Of a stretch of DNA of 9,850 bases, positions 1 to 7,923 are shown piece by piece. Position 1 is the first letter of the stretch. The number at the start of each line of letters is the position of its first letter. The position numbers were made by a program, and so were the translations under genes. Under the pieces are notes generated by a model. It worked only from the letters and a program-made list of their open reading frames with translations, did not search any database and had not been told where the DNA came from. This DNA comes from Anaerococcus sp. (GTDB lineage Bacteria > Bacillota > Clostridia > Tissierellales > Peptoniphilaceae), in the NCBI GenBank assembly GCA_030825745.1, contig JAPJPH010000021.1, positions 285 through 10,134 of the forward strand, given 5' to 3'.

Positions 1-1
1 T

Positions 2-2128
2 AATAACCCAAAAGCGGATGTAAGTCTTATTAAAAAGGCTTATGATTTTGGAGTTATAAATCACCAAGGTCAAAAAAGAAACTCTGGAGAAGACTATTTT
101 ATCCACCCAATTGCTGTTGCAAAAAAATTATCAGAAATGAAGCTTGATGATCAAAGTATTTGCGCTGGGCTAATGCATGATGTATTAGAAGATACTGAAG
201 TAACATATGATCAAATGAATGAGATTTTTGGTGAAGAAATTACTTACTTGGTTGATGGGGTAACAAAGTTAAAGAATCTAAACTATACTTCAAGAGAAGA
301 AAAGCAAGCAGAAAATATTAGAAAAATGGTTATGGCCATGAGTAATGATGTAAGGGTTGTTTTAATAAAGCTATCTGACAGACTCCATAACATGAGAACA
401 CTTGAGTATATGACTAGAAAAAAACAAATACAGATAGCAGATGAAACCTTAGAAATCTATGTTCCTCTTGCGCATAGACTAGGAATCTATTCTCTAAAAT
501 GGGAGCTTGAAGATTTATGTTTTAGGTACCAAGAACCAGAAAAATATTATGAACTAGCTGAAATGGTTAATGTTAAAAGAAGAGAAAGAGAAGCATATAT
601 TAATCAAATTATAACTACCCTTAGCAAATCTTTAGAAGATAGTGGGATCAATTATGAAATCAGCGGAAGGCCAAAATCCTTATACTCTATAAATAAAAAG
701 ATGACTAGAAATAATATAGCCTTCGATGAAATATATGACCTTACAGCTGTTAGAGTTATAGTTGATACTATTGGCGAATGTTATGCAGTATTTGGAAAAG
801 TACACTCTTTATGGAGACCAATACCTAATAGGATTAAAGATTATATAGGACAGCCTAAGCCTAACGGATATAGGTCTTTACACACAACAGTATTTGGAGA
901 AGATTCTAAACCATTTGAAGTGCAAATTAGAACTAGGAACATGCACAAAGAATGTGAATATGGTGTTGCTGCCCATTGGAGATATAAAGAAAATAATAGC
1001 ACGAAATCAGATTTCGATGATGCTATGAGTTTTCTTAGAAGAATCGTAGAATGGCAACAAGAGGGTGGAAAAGATGAGGACAATAAAGAGTTTATGGAAA
1101 CTTTAAAAACCGACTTTTTCTCCAGAGAAATTTACGTATACTCTCCTAGGGGTGAAGTTTATTCTCTTCCTGTAGACTCTACTAGTGTAGATTTTGCTTA
1201 CAAAATCCATACTGAAATAGGAAACACTTGTATAGGATCGAAAATAAATGGAAGAATGTTGCCATTAAGCCACAAACTAAAAACTGGAGATGTAGTAGAA
1301 ATTATTACAAGTAAAAATTCTCACGGACCTAGTAGAGATTGGCTGAATTTTGTAAAAAGTAATCAAGCTAAAAATAAAATAAAGCAGTTTTTCAAAAAAA
1401 GTTCAAAAGAAGAAAATATTGAAATAGGTAAAACTTCGTTATTTAGAGACCTGAAAAAATTGCGACCAGGATATAAGTCTCTCATAAAAGATGAATATAT
1501 TGAAAAAGTATATCAGGAACTAGGCTTTCCAACAGAAAATGAGATGTACGCATCTATTGGATTTGGGAAAAATACTACCGAGCAAGTCATCCAAAAGTTA
1601 ATTAAATATGAAAAAGAAGAGATTAAAGAGAAAGAACTAGATAAAAATATTGAAATAAATAAACCGAATCTAGTAAAAGCCACTGGTAAAGAAGTTAGAG
1701 TAAGTGATCTAGATGAAGATGTGGATGTAAAATTTGCTAAATGTTGTACACCAGTACCAGGAGATCCAATAATTGGATTTATAACAAAAGGAAATGGTAT
1801 ATCAGTTCATGTGAAAACATGTCCGAATATAATAAATTCAAAATCTCCTGAAAGACTAATAGATGTCTATTGGCAAAATAATAAAGAGGATAAATTTGCA
1901 GTTAAGATTCAAATACTTACATTAAACTCCCCATCAATCTTATATGAAGTTACAAAAATGATGTCAAGTTTAAATGTAAATATACTTGGAATAAATGCAA
2001 GGACTGATAACGAACAAGGAAAAATTGACTTAGTCTTAGAAGTAAAAAATATGGATCAATTAGAAGATGTTATAAACAAACTTAAGTCTATAAAGACTGT
2101 GGATAATGTATTTAGGATAAAAAATTAA
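2..2128 (+). CDS. relA: Bifunctional (p)ppGpp synthetase/hydrolase Rel, 5' partial
   Basis: Makes and degrades the stringent-response alarmone (p)ppGpp on the ribosome and in the cytosol. The reading frame is open to the left edge: 45 codons before the ATG at 137 already encode the start of the HD domain (HP at visible residues 35-36), so 137 is an internal Met. By alignment from memory with the streptococcal Rel about 18 residues are missing; 708 are visible. Hydrolase residues are all present (H35, H59-D60, E63-D64, D126, N130). The synthetase has the catalytic D246, the RIKD motif at 277-280 (the RxKD form of bifunctional enzymes) and the EVQIRT glutamate E306. A TGS domain follows (about 372-435), then a zinc-finger-type region with C581, C582, H603 and C607, and a C-terminal ACT domain (about 634-708). 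Both activities should therefore be intact. The stop codon abuts the dtd start with no gap. Confidence 0.97.
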   Translation, partial: NNPKADVSLIKKAYDFGVINHQGQKRNSGEDYFIHPIAVAKKLSEMKLDDQSICAGLMHDVLEDTEVTYDQMNEIFGEEITYLVDGVTKLKNLNYTSREEKQAENIRKMVMAMSNDVRVVLIKLSDRLHNMRTLEYMTRKKQIQIADETLEIYVPLAHRLGIYSLKWELEDLCFRYQEPEKYYELAEMVNVKRREREAYINQIITTLSKSLEDSGINYEISGRPKSLYSINKKMTRNNIAFDEIYDLTAVRVIVDTIGECYAVFGKVHSLWRPIPNRIKDYIGQPKPNGYRSLHTTVFGEDSKPFEVQIRTRNMHKECEYGVAAHWRYKENNSTKSDFDDAMSFLRRIVEWQQEGGKDEDNKEFMETLKTDFFSREIYVYSPRGEVYSLPVDSTSVDFAYKIHTEIGNTCIGSKINGRMLPLSHKLKTGDVVEIITSKNSHGPSRDWLNFVKSNQAKNKIKQFFKKSSKEENIEIGKTSLFRDLKKLRPGYKSLIKDEYIEKVYQELGFPTENEMYASIGFGKNTTEQVIQKLIKYEKEEIKEKELDKNIEINKPNLVKATGKEVRVSDLDEDVDVKFAKCCTPVPGDPIIGFITKGNGISVHVKTCPNIINSKSPERLIDVYWQNNKEDKFAVKIQILTLNSPSILYEVTKMMSSLNVNILGINARTDNEQGKIDLVLEVKNMDQLEDVINKLKSIKTVDNVFRIKN

Positions 2129-2578
2129 ATGAGAGCAGTTATACAAAAAGTTAGTAAAGCAAAATGCGTAGTAAATAATGCCGAAATTTCAAGTATTAAC
2201 GATGGTTTTGCAATTTTTCTTGCTATAAAAGATACCGATAAACAAGAAGATATAGATTATATTGTAAAAAAAATAGAAAATTTAAGAATATTTGAAGATG
2301 AAAATGGGAAAATGAACATATCCTTAAAAGATAAGGGATATCAAATTTTGCTTATTTCACAATTTACATTATACGGAGATGTAAGAAAGGGAAATAGACC
2401 ATCATTTGTAAGTTCGGCTAAGCCTGATAAGGCAGAAGAATATATAAAAATTGTAGAAAACAAACTAAAACAAGATGGATTTGATGTTAGAAGCGGAAAA
2501 TTTAGATCCCATATGGAAATTTCACTAACTAATGATGGACCAGTAACTATAATTTTAGATAGCGAGAAAATATTATGA
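2129..2578 (+). CDS. dtd: D-aminoacyl-tRNA deacylase (Dtd)
   Basis: Hydrolyses D-amino acids (and misattached glycine) from tRNA, protecting translation from mischarging. The 149-residue length is typical of the family. The family start MRAVIQKVS, the active-site motif SQFTLYGD (residues 77-84), the RKGNRPSF stretch after it, and the cross-subunit Gly-cisPro motif NDGPVT (Gly137-Pro138) are all visible. One deviation: the usual FGADM-like segment before the GP motif reads FRSHM (residues 125-129). The ATG directly follows the rel stop codon with only a weak, distant TAGGA upstream (2113-2117), so translation probably depends on coupling to rel. rel-dtd adjacency is a common Firmicute arrangement and supports the call. 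The end overlaps the next gene by 4 bases. Confidence 0.96.
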   Translation: MRAVIQKVSKAKCVVNNAEISSINDGFAIFLAIKDTDKQEDIDYIVKKIENLRIFEDENGKMNISLKDKGYQILLISQFTLYGDVRKGNRPSFVSSAKPDKAEEYIKIVENKLKQDGFDVRSGKFRSHMEISLTNDGPVTIILDSEKIL

Positions 2579-3180
2579 TGAATATAAAAAGATTTGAGAC
2601 AGGACCTGTATTTACAAATATGTACCTAGCATATGATAATACTAACCATGGATTTATTGTAGATTGTGCTTATCCAAGTGATAAATTAAAAAAATTCGTA
2701 GAAGAAAATAATATTACTATAGACTTCATACTTCAAACCCATACCCATTTTGATCATGTATTAGGTTTAGATTATTTTAGAAAATTATATAATGTTGATG
2801 TATATGCATCTTTTGATAGCAAAGAAATCGCCAATGACCCAGATTATAACTTAGGTTATAATTATGATATTAATATAACTATAGATAAATATTTAGACGA
2901 TTATGAGAAATTTTCAGATAGAGATATATTGGCTATAAAAACTCCAGGTCACACACTTGATTCGATGAGTTATAAATTTGAAAATATAATATTTTCTGGT
3001 GATACACTTTTTAAATCTTCAATAGGAAGAACAGATTTTCCAGGTGGAGATTATGAAACAATTATAGACTCAATAATAAATAAGTTAGCAAAGTATGATA
3101 GGGAAACGGTAATATATCCAGGTCATGGTGAAAGTACAACCATAGGATATGAATTAGATCATAACCCATTTTTAAAATAA
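2575..3180 (+). CDS. Metallo-beta-lactamase-fold hydrolase, glyoxalase II-like (YqgX/YcbL type)
   Basis: A 201-residue cytoplasmic metallohydrolase with a full two-metal site: THTHFDH (H56, H58, D60, H61), H126 in TPGHT, D143 in FSGDTLF and H184 in YPGHG. The segment GRTDFPGGD after D143 is typical of the glyoxalase-II-like branch. The C-terminal substrate-binding helices of classical glyoxalase II are absent and length matches the short YqgX/YcbL type, which hydrolyses thioesters such as hydroxyacyl-thiols; the true substrate cannot be read from sequence. The start overlaps the dtd stop (ATGA at 2575). A second in-frame ATG follows immediately at 2578, so the first Met is uncertain by one codon. 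The gene sits where many Clostridia have it after rel-dtd, but there hisS usually follows and here it does not. Confidence 0.9.
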   Translation: MMNIKRFETGPVFTNMYLAYDNTNHGFIVDCAYPSDKLKKFVEENNITIDFILQTHTHFDHVLGLDYFRKLYNVDVYASFDSKEIANDPDYNLGYNYDINITIDKYLDDYEKFSDRDILAIKTPGHTLDSMSYKFENIIFSGDTLFKSSIGRTDFPGGDYETIIDSIINKLAKYDRETVIYPGHGESTTIGYELDHNPFLK

Positions 3181-3187
3181 AAGGAGG
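3181..3187 (+). promoter_or_regulatory. Strong ribosome binding site of aspS
   Basis: AAGGAGG lies 7 bases before the aspS ATG at 3195, directly after the stop codon of the upstream hydrolase. It is the closest match to the anti-Shine-Dalgarno consensus in the window and fixes the aspS start. Several other genes here rely on weak sites or coupling, so AspS is probably translated more independently. Confidence 0.85.
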
Positions 3188-3194
3188 ATGAAAT

Positions 3195-4943
3195 ATGGAA
3201 TTTAAAAGAACTAATATGTGTAATGACCTTAGAATTGAAGATTTAAATAAAGAAGTGGTTCTAATGGGTTGGGTAGCAAAAAAGAGGAATTTAGGATCAT
3301 TAGTATTTATCGATTTAAGAGATAAAACTGGAATTACTCAAATTGTAGTTAGAGAAGATGATAAAGAAAATTATGAAAAAACTAAAGAAATATCGGCTGA
3401 ATATGTTATAGAAGTTAAGGGTCTGGTAAATGAAAGAGAATCCAAAAATAAAGAAATACCTACAGGCGATATAGAAATTAAAGCAAGCAAGATAAATATC
3501 CTAGATAGTGCTAAGACACCACCTATATATATTAAAGATGATGATGATGTTAGTGAAAATCTAAAACTTAAATATAGATATCTGGATATGAGAAAACCAA
3601 AAGTTCAAAAAAATTTAAAATTGAGATCAGACATTGTTAGAACTATTAGAGAGTATATGTATAACCATGATTTTACAGAAGTAGAGACACCTTTTTTAAC
3701 TAAACCAACTCCAGAAGGTGCAAGAGACTATTTGGTTCCATCAAGAATAAATGAAGGAAAATTCTATGCTTTGCCTCAATCTCCTCAACTTCTAAAACAA
3801 ATTTTAATGATAGGATCTCTAGATAGATATTTTCAAGTTGCTAAATGCTTTAGGGATGAGGATTTAAGAGCTAATAGACAGCCTGAATTTACGCAGCTAG
3901 ACCTTGAAATGAGTTTTTCTAACCAAGATGATGTTATTGCAATGAATGAAGGTTTATTAAAAGAATTGTTTGATAAATATACAGATTATGATCTTAAATT
4001 ACCTATAGATAGAATGGATTATAGTGAAGCAATGAATTCATATGGATCAGACAAACCTGATTTAAGATTTGGATGTAAGATTAAAGATATTTCTGACATA
4101 TGGGAAAAAAGTGAATTTAAAGTATTTTCAGATAATACTACACAAGGAAGATCAGTTAGAGCTATCAATTTCAAAAATCTAGCTGATAAGTATTCAAGAA
4201 AAAATTTAGATAAATTAACTACATTTGTAAAAGATTATGGTTTAGGTGGTCTATCATATATTAAATATGCAGAAGAAATTAATTCATCAATCTCTAAATT
4301 CTTAAATGATGAAATAATAAATAAGATGGTTGAAAGACTTGAAATAGAGGATAATGATTTAATACTTATAGCTGCAGATAAAGATAAAAAAGTTTTAGAT
4401 GGTCTTGGGGCACTTAGAAATAAGCTAGCAAAAGATAATAACTTATACGAAAAGGAATATGCTCTAACATGGGTTGTAAATTTCCCAATGTTTGAATATA
4501 GCGAAGAAGAAGACAGATATGTTTCTCAACACCATCCTTTTACTATGCCAAACGAAGAGGATATTGATTTATTATTAGAAGCTCCTGAAAAAGTAAGAAC
4601 TCAAGCTTATGATATAGTAATAAATGGTGATGAAATGGGTGGAGGATCTGTTAGGATTAATAACTCAACTTTACAAGAAAAAGTATTCAAAGCTTTAAAT
4701 CTTAGTGAAGAGGATATAAATAATAAATTTGGATTTTTCATAGAAGCTCTTCAATATGGAACACCACCACATGCAGGTCTGGCTTATGGTCTAGATAGAT
4801 TATTAATGCTATTTGCCAAAACAGATAATATAAAAGACATTATAGCTTTCCCTAAAACTCAATCAGCAACATGTCCTTTAACAAACGCTCCTAGTTTAGT
4901 GGATGATAAGGCGCTTGATGAGTTGAAAATTAAATTGAAATAG
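3195..4943 (+). CDS. aspS: Aspartyl-tRNA synthetase, bacterial type
   Basis: Charges tRNA-Asp with aspartate (class IIb synthetase, cytosolic dimer). The 582-residue length and domain order fit bacterial AspRS: N-terminal OB-fold anticodon-binding domain (about 1-110), catalytic core with the flipping-loop and SPQLLKQ aspartate-binding segment (residues 196-202), motif 2 FRDEDLRA with Arg220, an inserted GAD domain (about 285-410), the HH pair at 446-447, and motif 3 GLDRLLM with Arg535. Residue 33 in the OB fold (KKRNLGSL) is Leu; in E. coli Leu at this place marks a tRNA-Asp-specific enzyme, while His marks the non-discriminating form, so a discriminating enzyme is inferred. A strong Shine-Dalgarno sets the start. 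The 14-base gap upstream leaves no room for a T-box. The usual neighbour hisS is absent. Confidence 0.97.
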   Translation: MEFKRTNMCNDLRIEDLNKEVVLMGWVAKKRNLGSLVFIDLRDKTGITQIVVREDDKENYEKTKEISAEYVIEVKGLVNERESKNKEIPTGDIEIKASKINILDSAKTPPIYIKDDDDVSENLKLKYRYLDMRKPKVQKNLKLRSDIVRTIREYMYNHDFTEVETPFLTKPTPEGARDYLVPSRINEGKFYALPQSPQLLKQILMIGSLDRYFQVAKCFRDEDLRANRQPEFTQLDLEMSFSNQDDVIAMNEGLLKELFDKYTDYDLKLPIDRMDYSEAMNSYGSDKPDLRFGCKIKDISDIWEKSEFKVFSDNTTQGRSVRAINFKNLADKYSRKNLDKLTTFVKDYGLGGLSYIKYAEEINSSISKFLNDEIINKMVERLEIEDNDLILIAADKDKKVLDGLGALRNKLAKDNNLYEKEYALTWVVNFPMFEYSEEEDRYVSQHHPFTMPNEEDIDLLLEAPEKVRTQAYDIVINGDEMGGGSVRINNSTLQEKVFKALNLSEEDINNKFGFFIEALQYGTPPHAGLAYGLDRLLMLFAKTDNIKDIIAFPKTQSATCPLTNAPSLVDDKALDELKIKLK

Positions 4944-4950
4944 AGGTAAT

Positions 4951-5367
4951 ATGCAAACAGTTGAAAAAAAAGGATTAGTTATTAATAATGATCACGGAAA
5001 ACTCACAATTAAAATTGCTAGAAATGGAGCATGTGGATCATGCTCAGCTAGCGGTAACTGTGCAGAAAAAAAAGAAACTATAATAGAAGCATTCTCCCAT
5101 GATAATATAAATATTGGTGATGAGGTAGTAATAGAATCATCTCAAAGTCAAGTTAATAAATTAACTGTAGCTGTATATGTTTTTCCTGTTGTTATGGTTC
5201 TTATAGGAGCTTTAATACCAAATTTATTTATGAAAAATTCTTCTTTATATATTAATCTTTTAACTTTATTATTTGTTCTAGTATTTTTAGCCATATCTGT
5301 AGGTTTAATTAAACTGCTTGATACAAAGCTAGGTAAAAGAAATATAATGAAAGTGAGAAAAATATGA
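4951..5367 (+). CDS. RseC/MucC-family (SoxR-reducing type) Cys-cluster membrane protein
   Basis: A 138-residue membrane protein. The N-terminal soluble part (1-70) begins with a basic/hydrophobic strand region and a Cys cluster, CGSC at 28-31 plus C37, followed by a short beta-rich segment with [10 protein letters not shown]. Two hydrophobic helices follow (about 71-91 and 99-120), then a basic tail. This is the layout of the RseC_MucC family, whose members in proteobacteria act in sigma-E control or in reducing the SoxR Fe-S sensor next to rnf genes. The exact function in Firmicutes is unknown; a redox or Fe-S related membrane role is inferred from the Cys pattern. A short-spaced GAGGT overlapping the aspS stop codon serves as ribosome site. 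The stop overlaps the glyA start (ATGA at 5364). Two A8 runs (4964-4971 and 5066-5073) lie early in the gene. Confidence 0.82.
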   Translation: MQTVEKKGLVINNDHGKLTIKIARNGACGSCSASGNCAEKKETIIEAFSHDNINIGDEVVIESSQSQVNKLTVAVYVFPVVMVLIGALIPNLFMKNSSLYINLLTLLFVLVFLAISVGLIKLLDTKLGKRNIMKVRKI

Positions 5368-6602
5368 TTGATTATGGACAAATAAAAAAGATCGATATTG
5401 AAATTTATGAATCCATAAAAAATGAAGTAAAGAGGCAAGAAAGAAATATTGAATTAATAGCTAGCGAAAATTACGTATCTAAGGCTGTAATGGAAGCAAA
5501 TGGTTCCATACTTACGAATAAATATGCTGAGGGACTACCTCAAAAAAGATATTATGGCGGTTGTGAAAACATTGATATAATTGAGCAATTAGCTATAGAT
5601 AGAGCGAAAGAACTATTTTCAGCTGAACATGTAAATGTTCAACCACACTCTGGATCAGATGCAAATGTAGCAGCTTACATGGCACTTTTAAAACCTGGTG
5701 ATAAAGTTCTTGCAATGAAATTAACAGAGGGCGGACATCTTTCTCATGGGTCAGCAGTAAATATATCTGGAAAAACTTATGATTTTTACCACTATGGAGT
5801 AGATCCAAAAAGTGGGATGATTGATTATGATAATGTTTTAAAAATCGCAAGAGAAGTTAAACCTAAATTAATAGTATGTGGTGCAAGTGCATATCCTAGA
5901 GAAATTAATTTTAAAAAATTTAGAGAAATTGCAGATGAAGTTAATGCATATCTAGTGGCAGACATTGCCCATATAGCAGGATTAGTAGTTGCAGGGGAAC
6001 ATTTATCACCTGTAGATTACTGCGATATAGTTACAAGTACAACTCATAAGACACTTAGAGGACCAAGGTCTGGACTTATAATCTGCAAAGAAAAATATGC
6101 TAAAAATGTAGATAAAGCTGTATTTCCAGGTCTGCAAGGTGGACCTCTTGAACATATTATAGCTGCAAAAGCAATTGGGTTTAAACAAAATCTAGATCCA
6201 TCCTTTAAGGAATATGCCAAACAAGTTAGAAAAAATGCAAAACAAATGGAAAAATCATTTAAAAATAAAGGATTTGAATTAGTATCAGGTGGTACAGATA
6301 ATCATCTTATTTTGATTGATTTAACAAATATTGGAATTACGGGTAAAGATGCTCAAGAATTACTTGATGAAGTTTATATAACCACAAATAAAAATACAAT
6401 TCCAAATGAAAAACTTTCTCCAAACATAACTAGTGGACTAAGAATTGGAACAGCTGCCGTTACTACTAGAAATATGAAAGAAGAACAAATGGAAGAAATT
6501 GTAGAATTGATATCTAAAACTTTAAAAAGAGAAGAGTCTGTGGAAAAAATAAGAGATCAAGTAGTTAAACTAACGGAGCAATTCCCAGTTTATGGAGACT
6601 AA
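5364..6602 (+). CDS. glyA: Serine hydroxymethyltransferase
   Basis: PLP enzyme that interconverts serine and glycine while loading one-carbon units on tetrahydrofolate, supplying purines, thymidylate and methionine. The 412-residue length is typical. Visible landmarks are [10 protein letters not shown] near the N-terminus, [26 protein letters not shown], the DIAHIAGLV segment and the PLP lysine Lys229 in [12 protein letters not shown], followed by FPGLQGGP. C-terminal residues [13 protein letters not shown] contain the carboxylate-binding Arg. No key residue is missing. The start codon overlaps the stop of the RseC-like gene, with only a modest GTGAG upstream, so translation is probably coupled to it. 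The end is one base from the preferred der start. Confidence 0.98.
   Translation: MIDYGQIKKIDIEIYESIKNEVKRQERNIELIASENYVSKAVMEANGSILTNKYAEGLPQKRYYGGCENIDIIEQLAIDRAKELFSAEHVNVQPHSGSDANVAAYMALLKPGDKVLAMKLTEGGHLSHGSAVNISGKTYDFYHYGVDPKSGMIDYDNVLKIAREVKPKLIVCGASAYPREINFKKFREIADEVNAYLVADIAHIAGLVVAGEHLSPVDYCDIVTSTTHKTLRGPRSGLIICKEKYAKNVDKAVFPGLQGGPLEHIIAAKAIGFKQNLDPSFKEYAKQVRKNAKQMEKSFKNKGFELVSGGTDNHLILIDLTNIGITGKDAQELLDEVYITTNKNTIPNEKLSPNITSGLRIGTAAVTTRNMKEEQMEEIVELISKTLKREESVEKIRDQVVKLTEQFPVYGD
6594..6597 (+). promoter_or_regulatory. Ribosome binding site that decides the der start
   Basis: GGAG within the last codons of glyA lies 6 bases before the ATG at 6604. The alternative in-frame ATG at 6592 has its nearest GGAG (6575-6578) 13 bases away, which is too far. 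This favours initiation at 6604. Confidence 0.7.
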
Positions 6603-6603
6603 T

Positions 6604-7923
6604 ATGAAAGGACCAATGGTAAGCCTAGTCGGTCGTACAAATGTTGGGAAATCGACTTTATTTAATAGATTAGTAGGTAAGAAAAAATCTATAACAGAAG
6701 ATATATCTGGAGTTACAAGAGATAGAATAGTTGAAAAGGTTGATTGGTTAAATAATGAATTTTTCTTAGTTGATACAGGTGGACTCGATATTTCAAATAA
6801 AGAAATAATGAATTCTGAAGTAAAATCTCAAGTAGATAAAGCCTTGTTGGAAAGTGATTTGATTTTATTTTTAGTAGATGGTAGAGAGGGGATTAACCCT
6901 TATGATTCTGATATAGCTAATGAAATAAGAAAATATAATAAGCCAGTAATTGTTGTAGCAAATAAAGTAGACAGTGTAAAAAACACCAATAATATATATG
7001 ATTTCTATCAATTTGGGTTTGATGATTTAGTAGAGATATCTGCTGAACAAAGTAAAGGATTAGGTGACCTATTAGATAAAATAATATCTTATATAGATTT
7101 CACTCAATTTGATCAAAATGAGGAAGAAACTAGAATTGCTATAATAGGAAAACCTAATGCTGGTAAAAGCTCTCTAGTTAACCATCTTTTAAACGAAGAT
7201 AGAATGATAGTAACTGATATAGCGGGAACTACAAGGGATGCTGTGGACAGTTACTATTCATATAAAAATAACAATTATGTATTAACAGATACAGCTGGTC
7301 TTAGAAGAAAATCCAAAGTAAAAGAAAATGTTGAGTATTATGCAAATCAAAGGACTTTAGATGCAATAGATAGTTCTAAATTAGTTCTATTAATGATTGA
7401 TGCTACAGAAGGTGTGACAGAACAAGATGCAAAGATTGCAGGATATGCTCATAACAATAAAAAAGCCATTATAATAGCAGTAAATAAATGGGATGCTGTT
7501 GAAAAAGATACAAATACGATGAAGCACTTTGAACAATCAGTAAGAAATACTTTATCCTTTATACCTTATGCTCCAATAATATTTATTTCCGTATTAAAAT
7601 CAACTAGAATAGAAGAGTTATTGGATCTTATAGAAATTGTTTCAAATAACTATAATACAAGAATTAAGACAGGAATATTAAATACTATCCTACAAGATGC
7701 TATAATATTAAATCCTCCTCCACAAGATAAGGGTAGAAGACTTAAAATATATTATATGTCTCAAGTAGGAGTTGCACCTCCTAAATTTATGTTATCAATT
7801 AATGATAGAGACTTAGTTCATTTTTCATATACTAGATATTTAGAAAATCAAATTAGACAAAATTACAAATTAACAGGTGTTCCATTTAGCTTTGTATTTA
7901 AACAAAAAGGAGAGAACAAATGA
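6604..7923 (+). CDS. der: Ribosome biogenesis GTPase Der (EngA)
   Basis: Tandem-GTPase factor needed for late assembly of the 50S subunit. The first G domain has its P-loop at residues 10-17 (GRTNVGKS), DTGG at 57-60, NKVD at 120-123 and a SAE motif at 146-148. The second has GKPNAGKS at 182-189, AGTTRD at 207-212, DTAG at 229-232 and NKWD at 294-297. A C-terminal KH-like domain (about 350-439) contains the family segment RRLKIYYMSQVGVAPP. The start at 6604 is chosen because it has a well-spaced GGAG and gives the family-like N-terminus MKGPMVSLVGR; a start at 6592 would add METN and overlap glyA. Protein length is 439 residues, normal for Der. Oddities: the usual Pro in GRPNVGKS is Thr12, and the usual DTPGVTRD is DISGVTRD. 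The end overlaps plsY. Confidence 0.96.
   Translation: MKGPMVSLVGRTNVGKSTLFNRLVGKKKSITEDISGVTRDRIVEKVDWLNNEFFLVDTGGLDISNKEIMNSEVKSQVDKALLESDLILFLVDGREGINPYDSDIANEIRKYNKPVIVVANKVDSVKNTNNIYDFYQFGFDDLVEISAEQSKGLGDLLDKIISYIDFTQFDQNEEETRIAIIGKPNAGKSSLVNHLLNEDRMIVTDIAGTTRDAVDSYYSYKNNNYVLTDTAGLRRKSKVKENVEYYANQRTLDAIDSSKLVLLMIDATEGVTEQDAKIAGYAHNNKKAIIIAVNKWDAVEKDTNTMKHFEQSVRNTLSFIPYAPIIFISVLKSTRIEELLDLIEIVSNNYNTRIKTGILNTILQDAIILNPPPQDKGRRLKIYYMSQVGVAPPKFMLSINDRDLVHFSYTRYLENQIRQNYKLTGVPFSFVFKQKGENK
7908..7912 (+). promoter_or_regulatory. Ribosome binding site of plsY
   Basis: AGGAG lies 7 bases before the plsY ATG at 7920, inside the 3' end of der. It supports the start that overlaps the der stop codon (ATGA), so plsY can be translated both by coupling and by direct initiation. 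Confidence 0.75.

Noticed and set aside
137..139. ATG at 137 as the start of Rel
   Set aside because: The frame is open upstream to position 2 and already encodes conserved HD-domain residues (including the metal-binding His of IHP), so this Met is internal.
841..1083. 80-residue minus-strand reading frame inside rel
   Set aside because: Shadow of a strongly conserved synthetase region; no recognisable protein features.
3181..3194. T-box or leader control of aspS
   Set aside because: Only 14 bases separate aspS from the upstream gene, and no specifier or T-box core is visible.
5148..5438. 96-residue minus-strand reading frame across the RseC-like gene and glyA
   Set aside because: Its sequence is the reverse of membrane-helix coding DNA; no ribosome site or family likeness seen, and it lies opposite two well-supported genes.
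5593..6188. Two minus-strand reading frames inside glyA (5593-5850 and 6006-6188)
   Set aside because: Opposite a fully conserved GlyA; composition looks non-coding.
6592..6594. ATG at 6592 as the start of Der
   Set aside because: It lacks a well-spaced Shine-Dalgarno and adds METN before a family-like N-terminus; ATG 6604 has GGAG at 6-base spacing.
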